A stretch of 64,000 nucleotides of DNA, taken from Kutzneria buriramensis. GTDB lineage: Bacteria > Actinomycetota > Actinomycetes > Mycobacteriales > Pseudonocardiaceae. A program made the translations under genes and the position numbers. The DNA lies in assembly GCF_003387475.1 (NCBI RefSeq), contig NZ_QUNO01000019.1:182239-246238 (forward strand), read 5' to 3'. Positions 47,886 through 56,235 of this stretch are shown here, one piece after another (within the stretch, counting starts at the first letter, position 1; each line of letters begins with the position of its first letter). A model generated the notes under the pieces. It searched no databases, was not told the origin of the DNA, and was given only the letters and a program-made list of their open reading frames with translations.

Positions 47886-48637
47886 GGGTCCAGCCGGTAA
47901 CCCGCGCCGCGCACGGTGACGATGCGCGGCCGGTCCACCCCGGCCTCGGTGAGCTTGCGGCGCAACCGGTAGACGTGCTCGACGACCGACGACGGGTCCT
48001 GGCGCTCGCTCGCCCAACCCCAGGCCGCGGTCAGCAGCTGCGCGGCGGTGAAGACACGGCGTGGCGCGGCGGCGAGGTGGAGCAGCAGACGGTACTCCAG
48101 CGGTGTGAGCTTGACCGGGTGGCCGTTCGCGGTGACCTCGTGGGAGTCGGTGTCGATGGCCAGACCGCCGTGCCGGATCACCGCCGGAGCCCTCGATGAC
48201 CGGCTGCGGCGCAGCACCGCCCTGATCCGTGCGGCCAGCTCCGGCAGGGAGAACGGTTTCACCACGTAGTCGTCGGCACCCAGCTCCAGGCCGACGACAC
48301 GCTCCCGTTCGCTGCTCCACCCCGTCAGGATGATCACCGGCAGGTGCCGGCCGGCACGGACCTCGCGCAGCAGGTCCAGCCCGTTGCCGTCGGGCAACCC
48401 GAGATCGAGGACCATCAGGTCGGGGTCGTGCTCGCTCAGCACCGTGGCGGCCGATCGGGCGTCCACCGCCGTCACGACCCGGAAGCCGTCACGGCGCAGG
48501 TAGCTCTCGGCCATCGCCACGAGGTCCGCCTCGTCCTCGACGAACGCCACCACCGGCCTGGCGAACTCCGTGTTGAGCGGTTCGTAGGGCCGGCGGTCGT
48601 CGATCGACTGCCCATCTGGCGGCGGTGCCGCGTCCAT
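47882..48637 (-). CDS. OmpR/PhoB-family response regulator
   Basis: This protein of 251 residues has a receiver domain (residues about 28-140, acidic pair EDE, phospho-Asp in LMVLDLGLPDG, Lys in VVKPFSLPE) and an OmpR-type winged helix (about 155-250, LTPLEYRLLLHLA and the RIVTVRGAGYRLDP signature). It is encoded directly before the hybrid kinase with overlapping stop/start. The N-terminal ~25 residues are poorly conserved and a later start is possible. Confidence 0.9.
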   Translation of the reverse strand: MDAAPPPDGQSIDDRRPYEPLNTEFARPVVAFVEDEADLVAMAESYLRRDGFRVVTAVDARSAATVLSEHDPDLMVLDLGLPDGNGLDLLREVRAGRHLPVIILTGWSSERERVVGLELGADDYVVKPFSLPELAARIRAVLRRSRSSRAPAVIRHGGLAIDTDSHEVTANGHPVKLTPLEYRLLLHLAAAPRRVFTAAQLLTAAWGWASERQDPSSVVEHVYRLRRKLTEAGVDRPRIVTVRGAGYRLDP

Positions 48638-48690
48638 GTACGGAAAGTACCACTGGCAAGGGACTTCTCACGCCGACGAAAGGAGCCGTC

Positions 48691-48906
48691 TTGTCCGGTC
48701 CGCACCATGACGGCGAGCCCGTTTCCGCCCGGGCGCGGCAGGTCGCCGAGACGACCGATCGGGCTCGGCTGCGCTGCGAGGTCTCAAAGTTGCTCGTCGA
48801 CCGCGCCGCGAAGCTGATCGAGGAATCGGCGCGACGGATCGCGCGGTCGGAGGCGTGGCTGCCGGCGAGAGACGCCAGCCCGCCCGCCGTGAACGGGGGC
48901 AGCTGA
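48691..48906 (+). CDS. Small helical protein of unknown function
   Basis: This frame of 71 residues starting with TTG at 48691 is preceded by AAGGAG at a spacing of 5. The middle (RARLRCEVSKLLVDRAAKLIEESARRIARSEAWLP, in part) is strongly amphipathic and could be a coiled coil. The gene is divergent from the response regulator. I do not recognise it. Confidence 0.45.
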   Translation: MSGPHHDGEPVSARARQVAETTDRARLRCEVSKLLVDRAAKLIEESARRIARSEAWLPARDASPPAVNGGS

Positions 48907-49277
48907 CTCGCGGACGAGTTCGCTGCGCCGTGACGCTGATCGCCCCTGGTGGTCACACTGGCCGGTGAGACCGGCGCTGCGCGCTGTCCCGGCAGGATCG
49001 ACCGCGCGCCCGCCTGGACGACGAGCCGATCTGGGACGCGCGGTGCCGCGGTCTGCCCGTGGATCGCGCCCGGGGCGCGGGTCGGCAAGTTCCACGTTGC
49101 GTTCCCTTTCGGGCCCGCCATGGCCACGCCTGACGACAGTGCGGCGCGGAGCTCGTAGCTTCGGTCGTGCGATGGGCTTTCGTTGGTATGAACCGACGCT
49201 GATGCCGCGCCGGTGCCGTCGCCCATCGCCGTCCGCTGTCGGTCGCTTTCCAACGCAGGAGATCGAGGCATACACAC
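48907..49277. other. Leader/promoter region of the biosynthetic cluster
   Basis: These 371 bases contain no convincing gene. A long minus-strand frame crosses them but is antisense to the synthetase gene. GAGG lies 10 bases before the synthetase ATG. No clear operator was seen. Confidence 0.35.
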
Positions 49278-51866
49278 ATGGCAGACCTTGGCGTGCTCGG
49301 CCGTCAGACCGTCACCGAACGGGAACCGGCGACGCTGGTGAAGGCGTTGGAGGAACAGGCGGACAGCGTCCCGGCGGAGGTCGCTCTCGAGTTCGACGGC
49401 GAGGAGCTGTCCTACCGGCAGGTGCACGAGCGCGCGAACAAGTTGGCCAGGCACCTGGTGACCTACGGGGTCGGGCCTGATCGGCTGGTCGCCGTGATGC
49501 TTCCGCGCTCCGCCGATCTGCTCGTGACGTTGCTGGCCGTCCTCAAGGCGGGTGGGGCTTATCTCCCGCTGGACGCCGAGCATCCGGCCGAGCGGACCGC
49601 GTTCATGCTCGCGGAGGCGCAACCGGTCGTGCTGGTGACCGCTGCGAAGACCGCCGCGAGCGGCGCCGAGCTGGGCATCCCGACCATCGTCCTGGACGCG
49701 CCGGAGACTGCCGAGACGTTGTCCGTCTATCCGGTGGGGCACCTGGACGACGGCGAGCGCAACGGCACCCCGCTGCGTGAGAGCCTCGCGTACGTCATCT
49801 ACACCTCCGGTTCCACCGGCACGCCCAAGGGCGTCGAGATTCCGTTGCGCGCGATGCACAACCTGTTGCTGGCCATGCAGGATCGGCTGTCGCTCGGCCC
49901 CGGTGACCGGATGCTGTCCGTCACGACGGCGACCTTCGACATGTCCGTGCCGGAGCTCTTCCTGCCGTTCTTCACCGGCGCACGCGCGGTGGTGGCGCCG
50001 ATGGGAACGGGGCAGGATCCGCAGCAACTGGCCAACCTGATCGAGCAGCGCGCGGTGTCCACCGCGCAGGCCACGCCGACGCATTGGCACATGCTCGCCA
50101 CGGTCAGCCCCGACGTGGTGCGAGGACTCCGGGTCCTTGTCGGCGGTGAGGCGCTGTCGGACAAGCTCGCGGCCACCCTGCTCGGCCTCGGCGCCGAGGT
50201 GATCCAGTGGTACGGCCCGACCGAGACCACCGTCTGGTCCACGGCGCACACGGTGACCCGCGCGGAGGACGCCGCGGTGATCGGCACCGCGCTGCGGAAC
50301 ACTCGACTGCACGTCCTCGACGCGAACCTCGCTCCGGTGTCGGTCGGCGTCGAAGGCGAGTTGTTCATCTCGGGCGACGGCGTCGCCCGGGGCTACCTCA
50401 ACCGGCCGGAGCTCACCGAGGAGCGGTTCCTGCCCGACGCTTTCGGCTCGCCCGACGCCAAGATGTACCGGACCGGCGACATCGTGCGGGTCCGCGCCGA
50501 CGGCACGCTGGAATACGTGGGGCGCTCGGACAACCAGGTCAAGCTGCACGGTTTTCGGGTGGAGCTCGGTGAGGTGGAGGCCACGATCGAGCTGTCCGAG
50601 AACGTGGCGCGGGCGGTTGCGGCGGTGCGCGAGGACCGGCCGGGGGACCGGCGGCTCGTCGCGTACGTGACGGCGGCGCCGGGCCGGGAGCCCAACGCCC
50701 ATGGCATTCTCGAGTTCGTCGCGGAGAAACTGCCGCTCTACATGGTGCCGACCGCGGTCGTGGTGCTGCCTGAGCTCCCGTTGACACCGAACGGCAAGCT
50801 CGACCGCCGAGCGCTGCCGGCGCCGGTGCTCGAGAACGCGGCCATGATCCACAATCACCTCACCGAGTCCGAGCTGCTGCTGACCTGCCTGTTCGCCGAG
50901 GTGCTCGGGGTGCCGCAGGTGGGGCCGCACGACAGCTTCTTCGATCTCGGCGGAAGCTCCGTGCTCGCGGCGAGGCTGATCAAGCTCGTTCGGACCGCCA
51001 TGGACGTGGATCTGCCGATCAGGCTGCTCGTGGAGCACCCGACGGTCGCGGCGCTGTCCCGCCAGCTGACCGGCGAGGAGCCGCAGGACTCCTTCGACGT
51101 GTTGCTCCCGCTGATCGTCCGGGGCGACCGGCGGCCGCTGTTCTGCATGCGGCATCTGGCCGGCACGGCCTGGAGCTACGGCGTGCTCGCGCAGCACTTC
51201 GGCCCGGACTACCCGATCTACGGCCTCCAGTCGCACACGTTCCAGGAGCTCGACACCCCGCTGACGAGCATCTCCGCGATCGCTGCCGACTACGTCCGGC
51301 TGATCCGCGGTGTCCAGCCGGAAGGCCCGTATCGCGTCCTCGGCTGGTCGTTCGGCGGGATCCTGGCCCATGCGGTCGCGGTCGAGCTGCAGGAGCAGGG
51401 CCAGGAGATCGAGTTCCTCGGCGTGTTCAACACGAACCCGCTCATCTCGGTCAAGGAGGACCGGGGCGAGCAGGAGCTGATGGCGCTGATCCTGATGATC
51501 CACGGCGTGAACCCGGCCGACTACGACCGGCCGCTGACCTACGACGACATCGCCGAGTTCGCGGACATGGCGACGAACTACGCCTGGCAGGGCCGGCGGA
51601 GCGCGGCCGAGACCTTCGTGGACACCATGCTCACCGACCTCACCGCGTGGAAGGACCACAAGCCGGGGACCCTGCGCGGCGCGCTGCACCTGTTCGTGGC
51701 CGAACCGAACCCGGTGGCCGACTCGGCGTCGGCGCGGGAGTGGTCGCCCTACGTCGTGGGGGAGATCATCGAACACGAGCTGGCCTGCACCCACGACGAA
51801 CTGCTGAGCAATCCTCGGGTGCTGAAGGAAATAGTCGCGGTCGTCACCGACAATCTCGACGACTGA
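49278..51866 (+). CDS. Stand-alone A-T-TE non-ribosomal peptide synthetase
   Basis: This protein of 862 residues has an adenylation domain (about 15-515; core A3 YTSGSTGTPKG, A5 YGPTETT, A7 YRTGD, A10 NGKLDRRAL). It has a carrier domain with the phosphopantetheine Ser560 (DLGGSSV) and a thioesterase (about 610-860, nucleophile Ser691 in GWSFG, His near ACTHDELL). There is no condensation domain. The A4 motif FDMS keeps the Asp that binds the alpha-amino group, so an alpha-amino acid rather than an alpha-keto acid should be activated. By hand alignment to GrsA the pocket reads D-M-P-Q-V-G-W-V-W, which I cannot assign to a residue. With the clustered P450, hydroxylation of a carrier-bound amino acid followed by hydrolytic release is the likely role. 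Confidence 0.92.
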   Translation: MADLGVLGRQTVTEREPATLVKALEEQADSVPAEVALEFDGEELSYRQVHERANKLARHLVTYGVGPDRLVAVMLPRSADLLVTLLAVLKAGGAYLPLDAEHPAERTAFMLAEAQPVVLVTAAKTAASGAELGIPTIVLDAPETAETLSVYPVGHLDDGERNGTPLRESLAYVIYTSGSTGTPKGVEIPLRAMHNLLLAMQDRLSLGPGDRMLSVTTATFDMSVPELFLPFFTGARAVVAPMGTGQDPQQLANLIEQRAVSTAQATPTHWHMLATVSPDVVRGLRVLVGGEALSDKLAATLLGLGAEVIQWYGPTETTVWSTAHTVTRAEDAAVIGTALRNTRLHVLDANLAPVSVGVEGELFISGDGVARGYLNRPELTEERFLPDAFGSPDAKMYRTGDIVRVRADGTLEYVGRSDNQVKLHGFRVELGEVEATIELSENVARAVAAVREDRPGDRRLVAYVTAAPGREPNAHGILEFVAEKLPLYMVPTAVVVLPELPLTPNGKLDRRALPAPVLENAAMIHNHLTESELLLTCLFAEVLGVPQVGPHDSFFDLGGSSVLAARLIKLVRTAMDVDLPIRLLVEHPTVAALSRQLTGEEPQDSFDVLLPLIVRGDRRPLFCMRHLAGTAWSYGVLAQHFGPDYPIYGLQSHTFQELDTPLTSISAIAADYVRLIRGVQPEGPYRVLGWSFGGILAHAVAVELQEQGQEIEFLGVFNTNPLISVKEDRGEQELMALILMIHGVNPADYDRPLTYDDIAEFADMATNYAWQGRRSAAETFVDTMLTDLTAWKDHKPGTLRGALHLFVAEPNPVADSASAREWSPYVVGEIIEHELACTHDELLSNPRVLKEIVAVVTDNLDD

Positions 51867-51908
51867 CATCCCGGAGAGCCCGCGCCGACACCGACGGCCG
51901 GTGGTCGG

Positions 51909-51941
51909 CCGGTACGTGGTGGCGGGGCCACCACGTACCGG
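51909..51941 (+). terminator. Perfect 14-base-pair hairpin between the synthetase and hydrolase genes
   Basis: Positions 51909-51922 pair with 51928-51941 around a five-base loop. It lies 43 bases after the synthetase stop. The first bases of the next gene's ribosome binding site (GGAAGGA, 51940-51946) overlap the 3' arm, so it may both end the first transcript and affect translation of the second. Confidence 0.6.
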
Positions 51942-51954
51942 AAGGACCTCGAAC

Positions 51955-53100
51955 ATGCCGTTCAGGAAACCGAATCAGGCGTTGGCCGCGGTGCTCCTCA
52001 CGCTGACCACCGGGCTCGCGCAAGCCGCACCGGCCGTCGCCGACACCGGCACGCTGCAACAGCAGGTGGACGCGATCCACGACACCGCGGTGGTCGGCGT
52101 GCTGGCGTCGGTGACCGCTGGGCACGGATCGCGCAGCGCGCGTGCGGGAGTCGCCGACACCGCTACCGGATCGCCGGTGCCGTTGGACGCCGAGTTCCGG
52201 ATCGGCAGTGTCACCAAGACGTTCGTCGCCACGGTCGTGCTCCAGTTGGTCGGCGAAGGCCGACTGTCCCTGGACGACACGGTCGCGCGCTGGCTGCCCG
52301 GAGTGGTCGAGGGCAGCGGCAACGACGGCGCCGGCATCACCATCCGGGAACTTCTCGAGCACACCAGCGGAATCCACGACTACGTCGACGACCTCCCCGG
52401 GCTGGCCAGCACCGCAGGATTCCGGGCCGACCGGTTCCGCACCTACGCCCCGGAGCAACTAGTGGCGTTGGCGATGCGGCACCCACCGGTCTTCCTGCCC
52501 GGCGCCGGCGCGTCGTACTCCAACACCAACTACATCCTCGCCGGAATGATCATCAACCGGGTCACCGGCCGGAGTTGGGCGCACGAGGTCGACGCGCGGA
52601 TCATCCGCCCCCTGGGCCTGTCCCACACCACCACGCCGGGCGCTTTCCCCTTCGTCCTGGGCCCGCATGCCGAGGGGTACTCCAATTTCGGCGCAGGTGA
52701 CCCGATCGACGTGACCGTGGCCAACCCGAGCATGTTCGACGCGGCCGGATCGATGATCAGCACCGCCGGCGACCTGAGCCGGTTCCTCGCGGCGCTGGTC
52801 GGCGGCCGGCTGCTGGCTCCGGCGCAGCTCGCCGCCATGGAGACCACCATCGTCGCGCCGCAACTGGAAGCGCTCTGGCCGGGCGCCCGCTACGGGCTCG
52901 GCCTGGGTTGGTTCCCGCTGTCCTGCGGCGGCGGCTACTTCGGACACCCCGGCGACGTTCCCGGGTACCACACCTGGGACGCCATCAGCCCGCGCGCCGG
53001 ACGCACCGTCGTGGTCCTGGCCACCGGTGACGGCGACGAGCGCACGCAGCAGGCCACCAACGCACTCGTGGACGAGCAGTTGTGCGCGGCCGCCCGGTGA
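51955..53100 (+). CDS. Secreted class C beta-lactamase-family serine hydrolase
   Basis: This protein of 381 residues has a signal peptide (LAAVLLTLTTGLAQAAPAVA) followed by a beta-lactamase/D-Ala-D-Ala-carboxypeptidase fold. The motifs are SVTK (nucleophile Ser and Lys), YSNTNY (the Y-x-N motif) and GHPGDVPGY (the H-x-G motif). It is exported, so it is more likely to act on peptidoglycan or an exported compound than on a biosynthetic intermediate. The ATG at 51955 follows GGAAGGA. Its place in the cluster may be incidental or may reflect processing or self-protection. Confidence 0.88.
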   Translation: MPFRKPNQALAAVLLTLTTGLAQAAPAVADTGTLQQQVDAIHDTAVVGVLASVTAGHGSRSARAGVADTATGSPVPLDAEFRIGSVTKTFVATVVLQLVGEGRLSLDDTVARWLPGVVEGSGNDGAGITIRELLEHTSGIHDYVDDLPGLASTAGFRADRFRTYAPEQLVALAMRHPPVFLPGAGASYSNTNYILAGMIINRVTGRSWAHEVDARIIRPLGLSHTTTPGAFPFVLGPHAEGYSNFGAGDPIDVTVANPSMFDAAGSMISTAGDLSRFLAALVGGRLLAPAQLAAMETTIVAPQLEALWPGARYGLGLGWFPLSCGGGYFGHPGDVPGYHTWDAISPRAGRTVVVLATGDGDERTQQATNALVDEQLCAAAR

Positions 53101-53226
53101 TTTGCGCGGGCCAGGTGAATGGGCGCCGATCGGCCGGGTTCGAAGAGTACAAACGGTGTTCCCCTTCGGGACTGCGCCGGTCGTCGTCGGCGACAATGTG
53201 GTGCTGGTCGCCCTAGGGTCGAATGC

Positions 53227-54216
53227 ATGGCGGACATTGACGTGGCGCAGGTTGCGGATGCCGAAGTGGCCGAATTGGTACGGGCCGAGGTCGACTTCCG
53301 GTGGCCCGAGGGTGTCGCCGGACTCGACGAGGTGGCCCGTTACGGATTGGTTCCGTTCGGCAAGATGATGGGACCCTGGCTGCTGATCCGGTCGAGCCTG
53401 GCCGTCGGCGGTGAGATAAGGCCGGTGCTGCCGGCCGCGGTGGCGGTGGAATGCATTCAGGTCGGCGCGATGATGCACGACGACATCATCGACGGTGATC
53501 CGCAGCGGCGGGGCAAGCCCGCCGCGCACGCCGTGTTCGGCACACCGACCGCGGTGGTCGGGGGTGACGGCCTCTTCTTCCACGGATTCGCCGCGCTGTC
53601 CGAATGCGGGAAGGCCGGTGTTCCCGCGGCCCGGGTCGGCCGGGCCCTCACGGTGCTGTCCGAGGCCGGCCTGCGAATCGGAAGTGCGGCGGTCGAGGAA
53701 ATTCGAATGGGTCGCACGATCTGTTCCGTCGAGAAGTACCTTGCCATGATCAAGGACAAGAGCGGCGCATTGTTGTGGATGGCCTGCGGGGTGGGTGCCA
53801 CCCTCGCCGGGGCGGATGAGAGTTCTGTCGCGGCGCTCCGGCGGTACAGCGACCTGTTGGGTATCGGATACCAGATTCGCGATGACATGATGGCTTACGA
53901 CGGAACTCGGGCGGGCAAGCCGAACGTTTCCGACGTTCGCAATGGCCGCCCCACATTGCCCGTGCTGCTCGCCCATCGGCGGGCGCCCCGTGATCGGCAG
54001 CGGGTGATCGAGCGGCTGTTGGCCGACACCGCGTCGCCGGCCGAGGAACGGCACGACGCCATGGCCGAGCTCGTGCACGAGTTCGACGGCATCCGGTCGG
54101 CCCGGGAGATGTCGCATCGCTATGTGCGGATGGCCGCCATGGCCCTGAACGACCTCCCGCCGACCGAACACCGGACCGCGCTGATCGAACTCACGGTGCC
54201 GGGTCGCTTGGTGTAG
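53227..54216 (+). CDS. Atypical polyprenyl-synthase-fold protein, candidate aromatic prenyltransferase
   Basis: This protein of 329 residues has the isoprenyl diphosphate synthase fold. The first Asp-rich motif is intact (DDIID, 85-89) but other key sites are not. The diphosphate-binding GGKxxRP motif is GKMMGP (45-50), so the Arg is lost, and the second Asp-rich motif is DDMMA (219-223). The residue five before the first motif, which limits chain length, is Gly80, leaving a large cavity. These features suggest a protein that binds a long allylic diphosphate but does not condense IPP, as in GGPP-synthase-like enzymes that prenylate indoles in fungal indole-diterpene pathways. The role is inference. 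The ATG at 53227 may be leaderless (TAGGGT 7 bases upstream). It heads the ten-gene operon. Confidence 0.85.
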   Translation: MADIDVAQVADAEVAELVRAEVDFRWPEGVAGLDEVARYGLVPFGKMMGPWLLIRSSLAVGGEIRPVLPAAVAVECIQVGAMMHDDIIDGDPQRRGKPAAHAVFGTPTAVVGGDGLFFHGFAALSECGKAGVPAARVGRALTVLSEAGLRIGSAAVEEIRMGRTICSVEKYLAMIKDKSGALLWMACGVGATLAGADESSVAALRRYSDLLGIGYQIRDDMMAYDGTRAGKPNVSDVRNGRPTLPVLLAHRRAPRDRQRVIERLLADTASPAEERHDAMAELVHEFDGIRSAREMSHRYVRMAAMALNDLPPTEHRTALIELTVPGRLV

Positions 54217-54244
54217 CGGGCGGGCGAGGCGAGGAGGTGCTCCT

Positions 54245-54823
54245 GTGACCGCCGTGACGTATTCGGGCTACCTGCGCCTGACCGAGCTGTTGTCGCTCCA
54301 GCAGCCGCGCACGCCGGCGGACCGGCCGGAGGTGCGCGACAGCGAGCGGCTGTTCATCGTCGTCCACCAGGCTTCCGAGATCCTGCTCAGCCAGGCGCTG
54401 GCCGACCTGCGGCAGATCGTGGCGACCGGTTGCCGCCACGCCAGTTTCGCCCAGCGGGTGGAGCGGGTGACGTGGCTGGTCGACACCTTGGTCGCGCATC
54501 TGGCGTTGCTGCGCGGCGCGCTGCCGTCGGAGGACTTCCTGGTCTTCCGAGACCGGCTGGGGACGGCCAGCGGCGCGCAGTCGGTTCAGTTCCAACAGTT
54601 GTTCAGGCTGACCGACGTGGTGGTCACGGCGAACGACGAGCGCCACGCCGCCTCGGATCACCAGCGGGTGGCCAGGCTGGCGGCCGCGGTGCGGCGCTGG
54701 CGGACCACGCACCTGGAGATGGTTGCGGACATGATCGGCAACCGGCGCGGCACGGGCGACACCGCCGGCGTTCGCTACCTGGCCCATCAGATGACCAACT
54801 CGCCGCTCGGCGCACGTTCCTGA
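54245..54823 (+). CDS. Shortened tryptophan 2,3-dioxygenase-family haem protein
   Basis: This protein of 192 residues clearly belongs to the TDO family but is about 80-90 residues shorter. It keeps the N-terminal YLRLTELLSLQQP and FIVVHQASE (His41), the substrate-carboxylate Arg102 in FLVFRDRLGTASGAQSVQF, the haem-ligand candidate His156 and the GTGDTAGV loop (169-176). The Tyr of the family's EDYLxFR motif is Phe98, and the helical segment between QF(R) and the axial His is much reduced. TDO relatives open the indole ring or, in MarE, make 2-oxindoles. Start GTG 54245 follows GAGGAGG by 8 bases. Substrate could be tryptophan, a carrier-derived beta-hydroxytryptophan or a prenylated indole. 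Confidence 0.85.
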   Translation: MTAVTYSGYLRLTELLSLQQPRTPADRPEVRDSERLFIVVHQASEILLSQALADLRQIVATGCRHASFAQRVERVTWLVDTLVAHLALLRGALPSEDFLVFRDRLGTASGAQSVQFQQLFRLTDVVVTANDERHAASDHQRVARLAAAVRRWRTTHLEMVADMIGNRRGTGDTAGVRYLAHQMTNSPLGARS

Positions 54824-54834
54824 GGGGGCACGGG

Positions 54835-56199
54835 GTGGATTCAGGTCCTTCGCTCGGACACGTGGCAGTGCTGGGAGGCGGCATCGCGGGGCTGCTCACC
54901 GCCAACGTCCTCGCGCGCTACGCGACGGAGGTGACGGTGGTGGAGCGCGACCAGTGTCCCGACGCCCCCGAGCCCCGCGCGGGCGTCCCGCAGTCGCGGC
55001 ACACGCATGTCCTGCTGGCCAGCGGAATCCAGGCGTTGCACCAGCTACTGCCCGGATTCGTCGCCGAACTGACGGACGCCGGCGCGCCGACGCTGTCGGT
55101 GCCGGCGGACGTCGGCGTGTGGCAGTCGGGGCAGTGGGTTTCGCGTCGAAATCCGTCCGCGCCGGTCATGACGCCGTCGCGACCGCTCCTGGACCATCTC
55201 GTCCGGAAGCGGGTGCTGGCCGAGCCGCGCGTACGGATGGTGCCGTCCACCGAGGCGACCGGCCTGCTGGGCGGGCCGCACCAGATCACCGGCGTCACGA
55301 TCCGTGGCCGAGCTGCCGGCCGACGGGGCGAACAGGAACTCGCGGCCGACCTCGTGGTGGACGCGACCGGCCGAGGCAGTCGCACGCCCCAGTGGCTGGC
55401 GAGGCTCGGTGCGGCAGAGCCCGCCGACGAGCTGCTGGACGCCGGACGCGCGTACGCGACGGGTGTCTTCCACGTGGACGATCGGACATCCGCCGGGGAC
55501 ATCGGCGGTTTCTACATCGTCCCCGACGCCGGGCAACCCCTCGGCGCGATCATCCTGCCGGCGGAGGACGACCGGTGGATGGTCACCCTGTCCGGACCGC
55601 GCGGCCAGGCCCCGCCGACCGATCCGGCGGGTTTCGTCGACTACGCCAGGAACCTGCCGCACGACGCCCCGCACAAGTGGCTCAGCACCGCGCGTCCCCT
55701 CGGCCGACCCGTCGGGTACCGCCATACCGCGAATCGCCGCCGCCGCTACGACCGCGCTCGTGCCGGCCTGCTCGTGGTCGGCGACGCCGTCTGCGCGCTC
55801 AATCCGGTCTACGGGCAGGGTATGTCGGTCGCCGCCCAGAACGCGGTGTTCCTCGACCGCGTGCTGGCCGGCGCCGCTCGGACGCCATCGGCGCATGAGC
55901 TGCAGCAGGCGATCCTGCGGTCGTCGCAGTGGGCGTGGGAGGTCGCCACCGGCGCGGACAGCCCCATGCCCGGCGCCGTCGGCAACGCCCTGCGCAACGG
56001 CCCGCTCGACCGGCTCGCCGACTGGTACCTCGGGCGGGTGCGCGATCGCGTGCCGGGCGATCCGGTCGTGTGCAAGGCCTTCCGGGACGTGCTGTTCCTG
56101 CTGGCGCCGCCCCGCAGCCTGCTCACCTCCCCCGAAGTCGTTCTCCGGTCGCTGTTGCGTGCCCCGACACCGACACCACCGGACCTGCCCACCCCATGA
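54835..56199 (+). CDS. FAD-dependent monooxygenase, candidate prenyl epoxidase
   Basis: This protein of 454 residues has an N-terminal Rossmann FAD motif (AVLGGGIAGLLTANVL), the DATGRGSRTPQWL segment and the second FAD motif GDAVCALNPVYGQGM. It is closest to the FAD-dependent hydroxylase/epoxidase group often found with terpenoid genes. In indole-terpenoid pathways such an enzyme epoxidises the terminal double bond of the prenyl chain before cyclisation, and the presence of the Pyr4-like cyclase makes that role attractive. The GTG start at 54835 follows GAGGGGG. It lies 12 bases after the TDO-like gene. Confidence 0.85.
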   Translation: MDSGPSLGHVAVLGGGIAGLLTANVLARYATEVTVVERDQCPDAPEPRAGVPQSRHTHVLLASGIQALHQLLPGFVAELTDAGAPTLSVPADVGVWQSGQWVSRRNPSAPVMTPSRPLLDHLVRKRVLAEPRVRMVPSTEATGLLGGPHQITGVTIRGRAAGRRGEQELAADLVVDATGRGSRTPQWLARLGAAEPADELLDAGRAYATGVFHVDDRTSAGDIGGFYIVPDAGQPLGAIILPAEDDRWMVTLSGPRGQAPPTDPAGFVDYARNLPHDAPHKWLSTARPLGRPVGYRHTANRRRRYDRARAGLLVVGDAVCALNPVYGQGMSVAAQNAVFLDRVLAGAARTPSAHELQQAILRSSQWAWEVATGADSPMPGAVGNALRNGPLDRLADWYLGRVRDRVPGDPVVCKAFRDVLFLLAPPRSLLTSPEVVLRSLLRAPTPTPPDLPTP

Positions 56200-56235
56200 G
56201 CCACGCCCATCCGAGAGCGAGGTCTTCCCGATGCG

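Noticed and set aside
49278..51866. A-T-TE enzyme making furanones or benzoquinones from alpha-keto acids
   Set aside because: Keto-acid-activating A domains of that type lack the A4 Asp. Here FDMS keeps it, so amino-acid activation is more likely.
48489..51956. Minus-strand open frame of 1155 codons opposite the A-T-TE synthetase gene
   Set aside because: It runs through three genes and an intergenic region with no recognisable domain. The plus-strand synthetase has complete core motifs.
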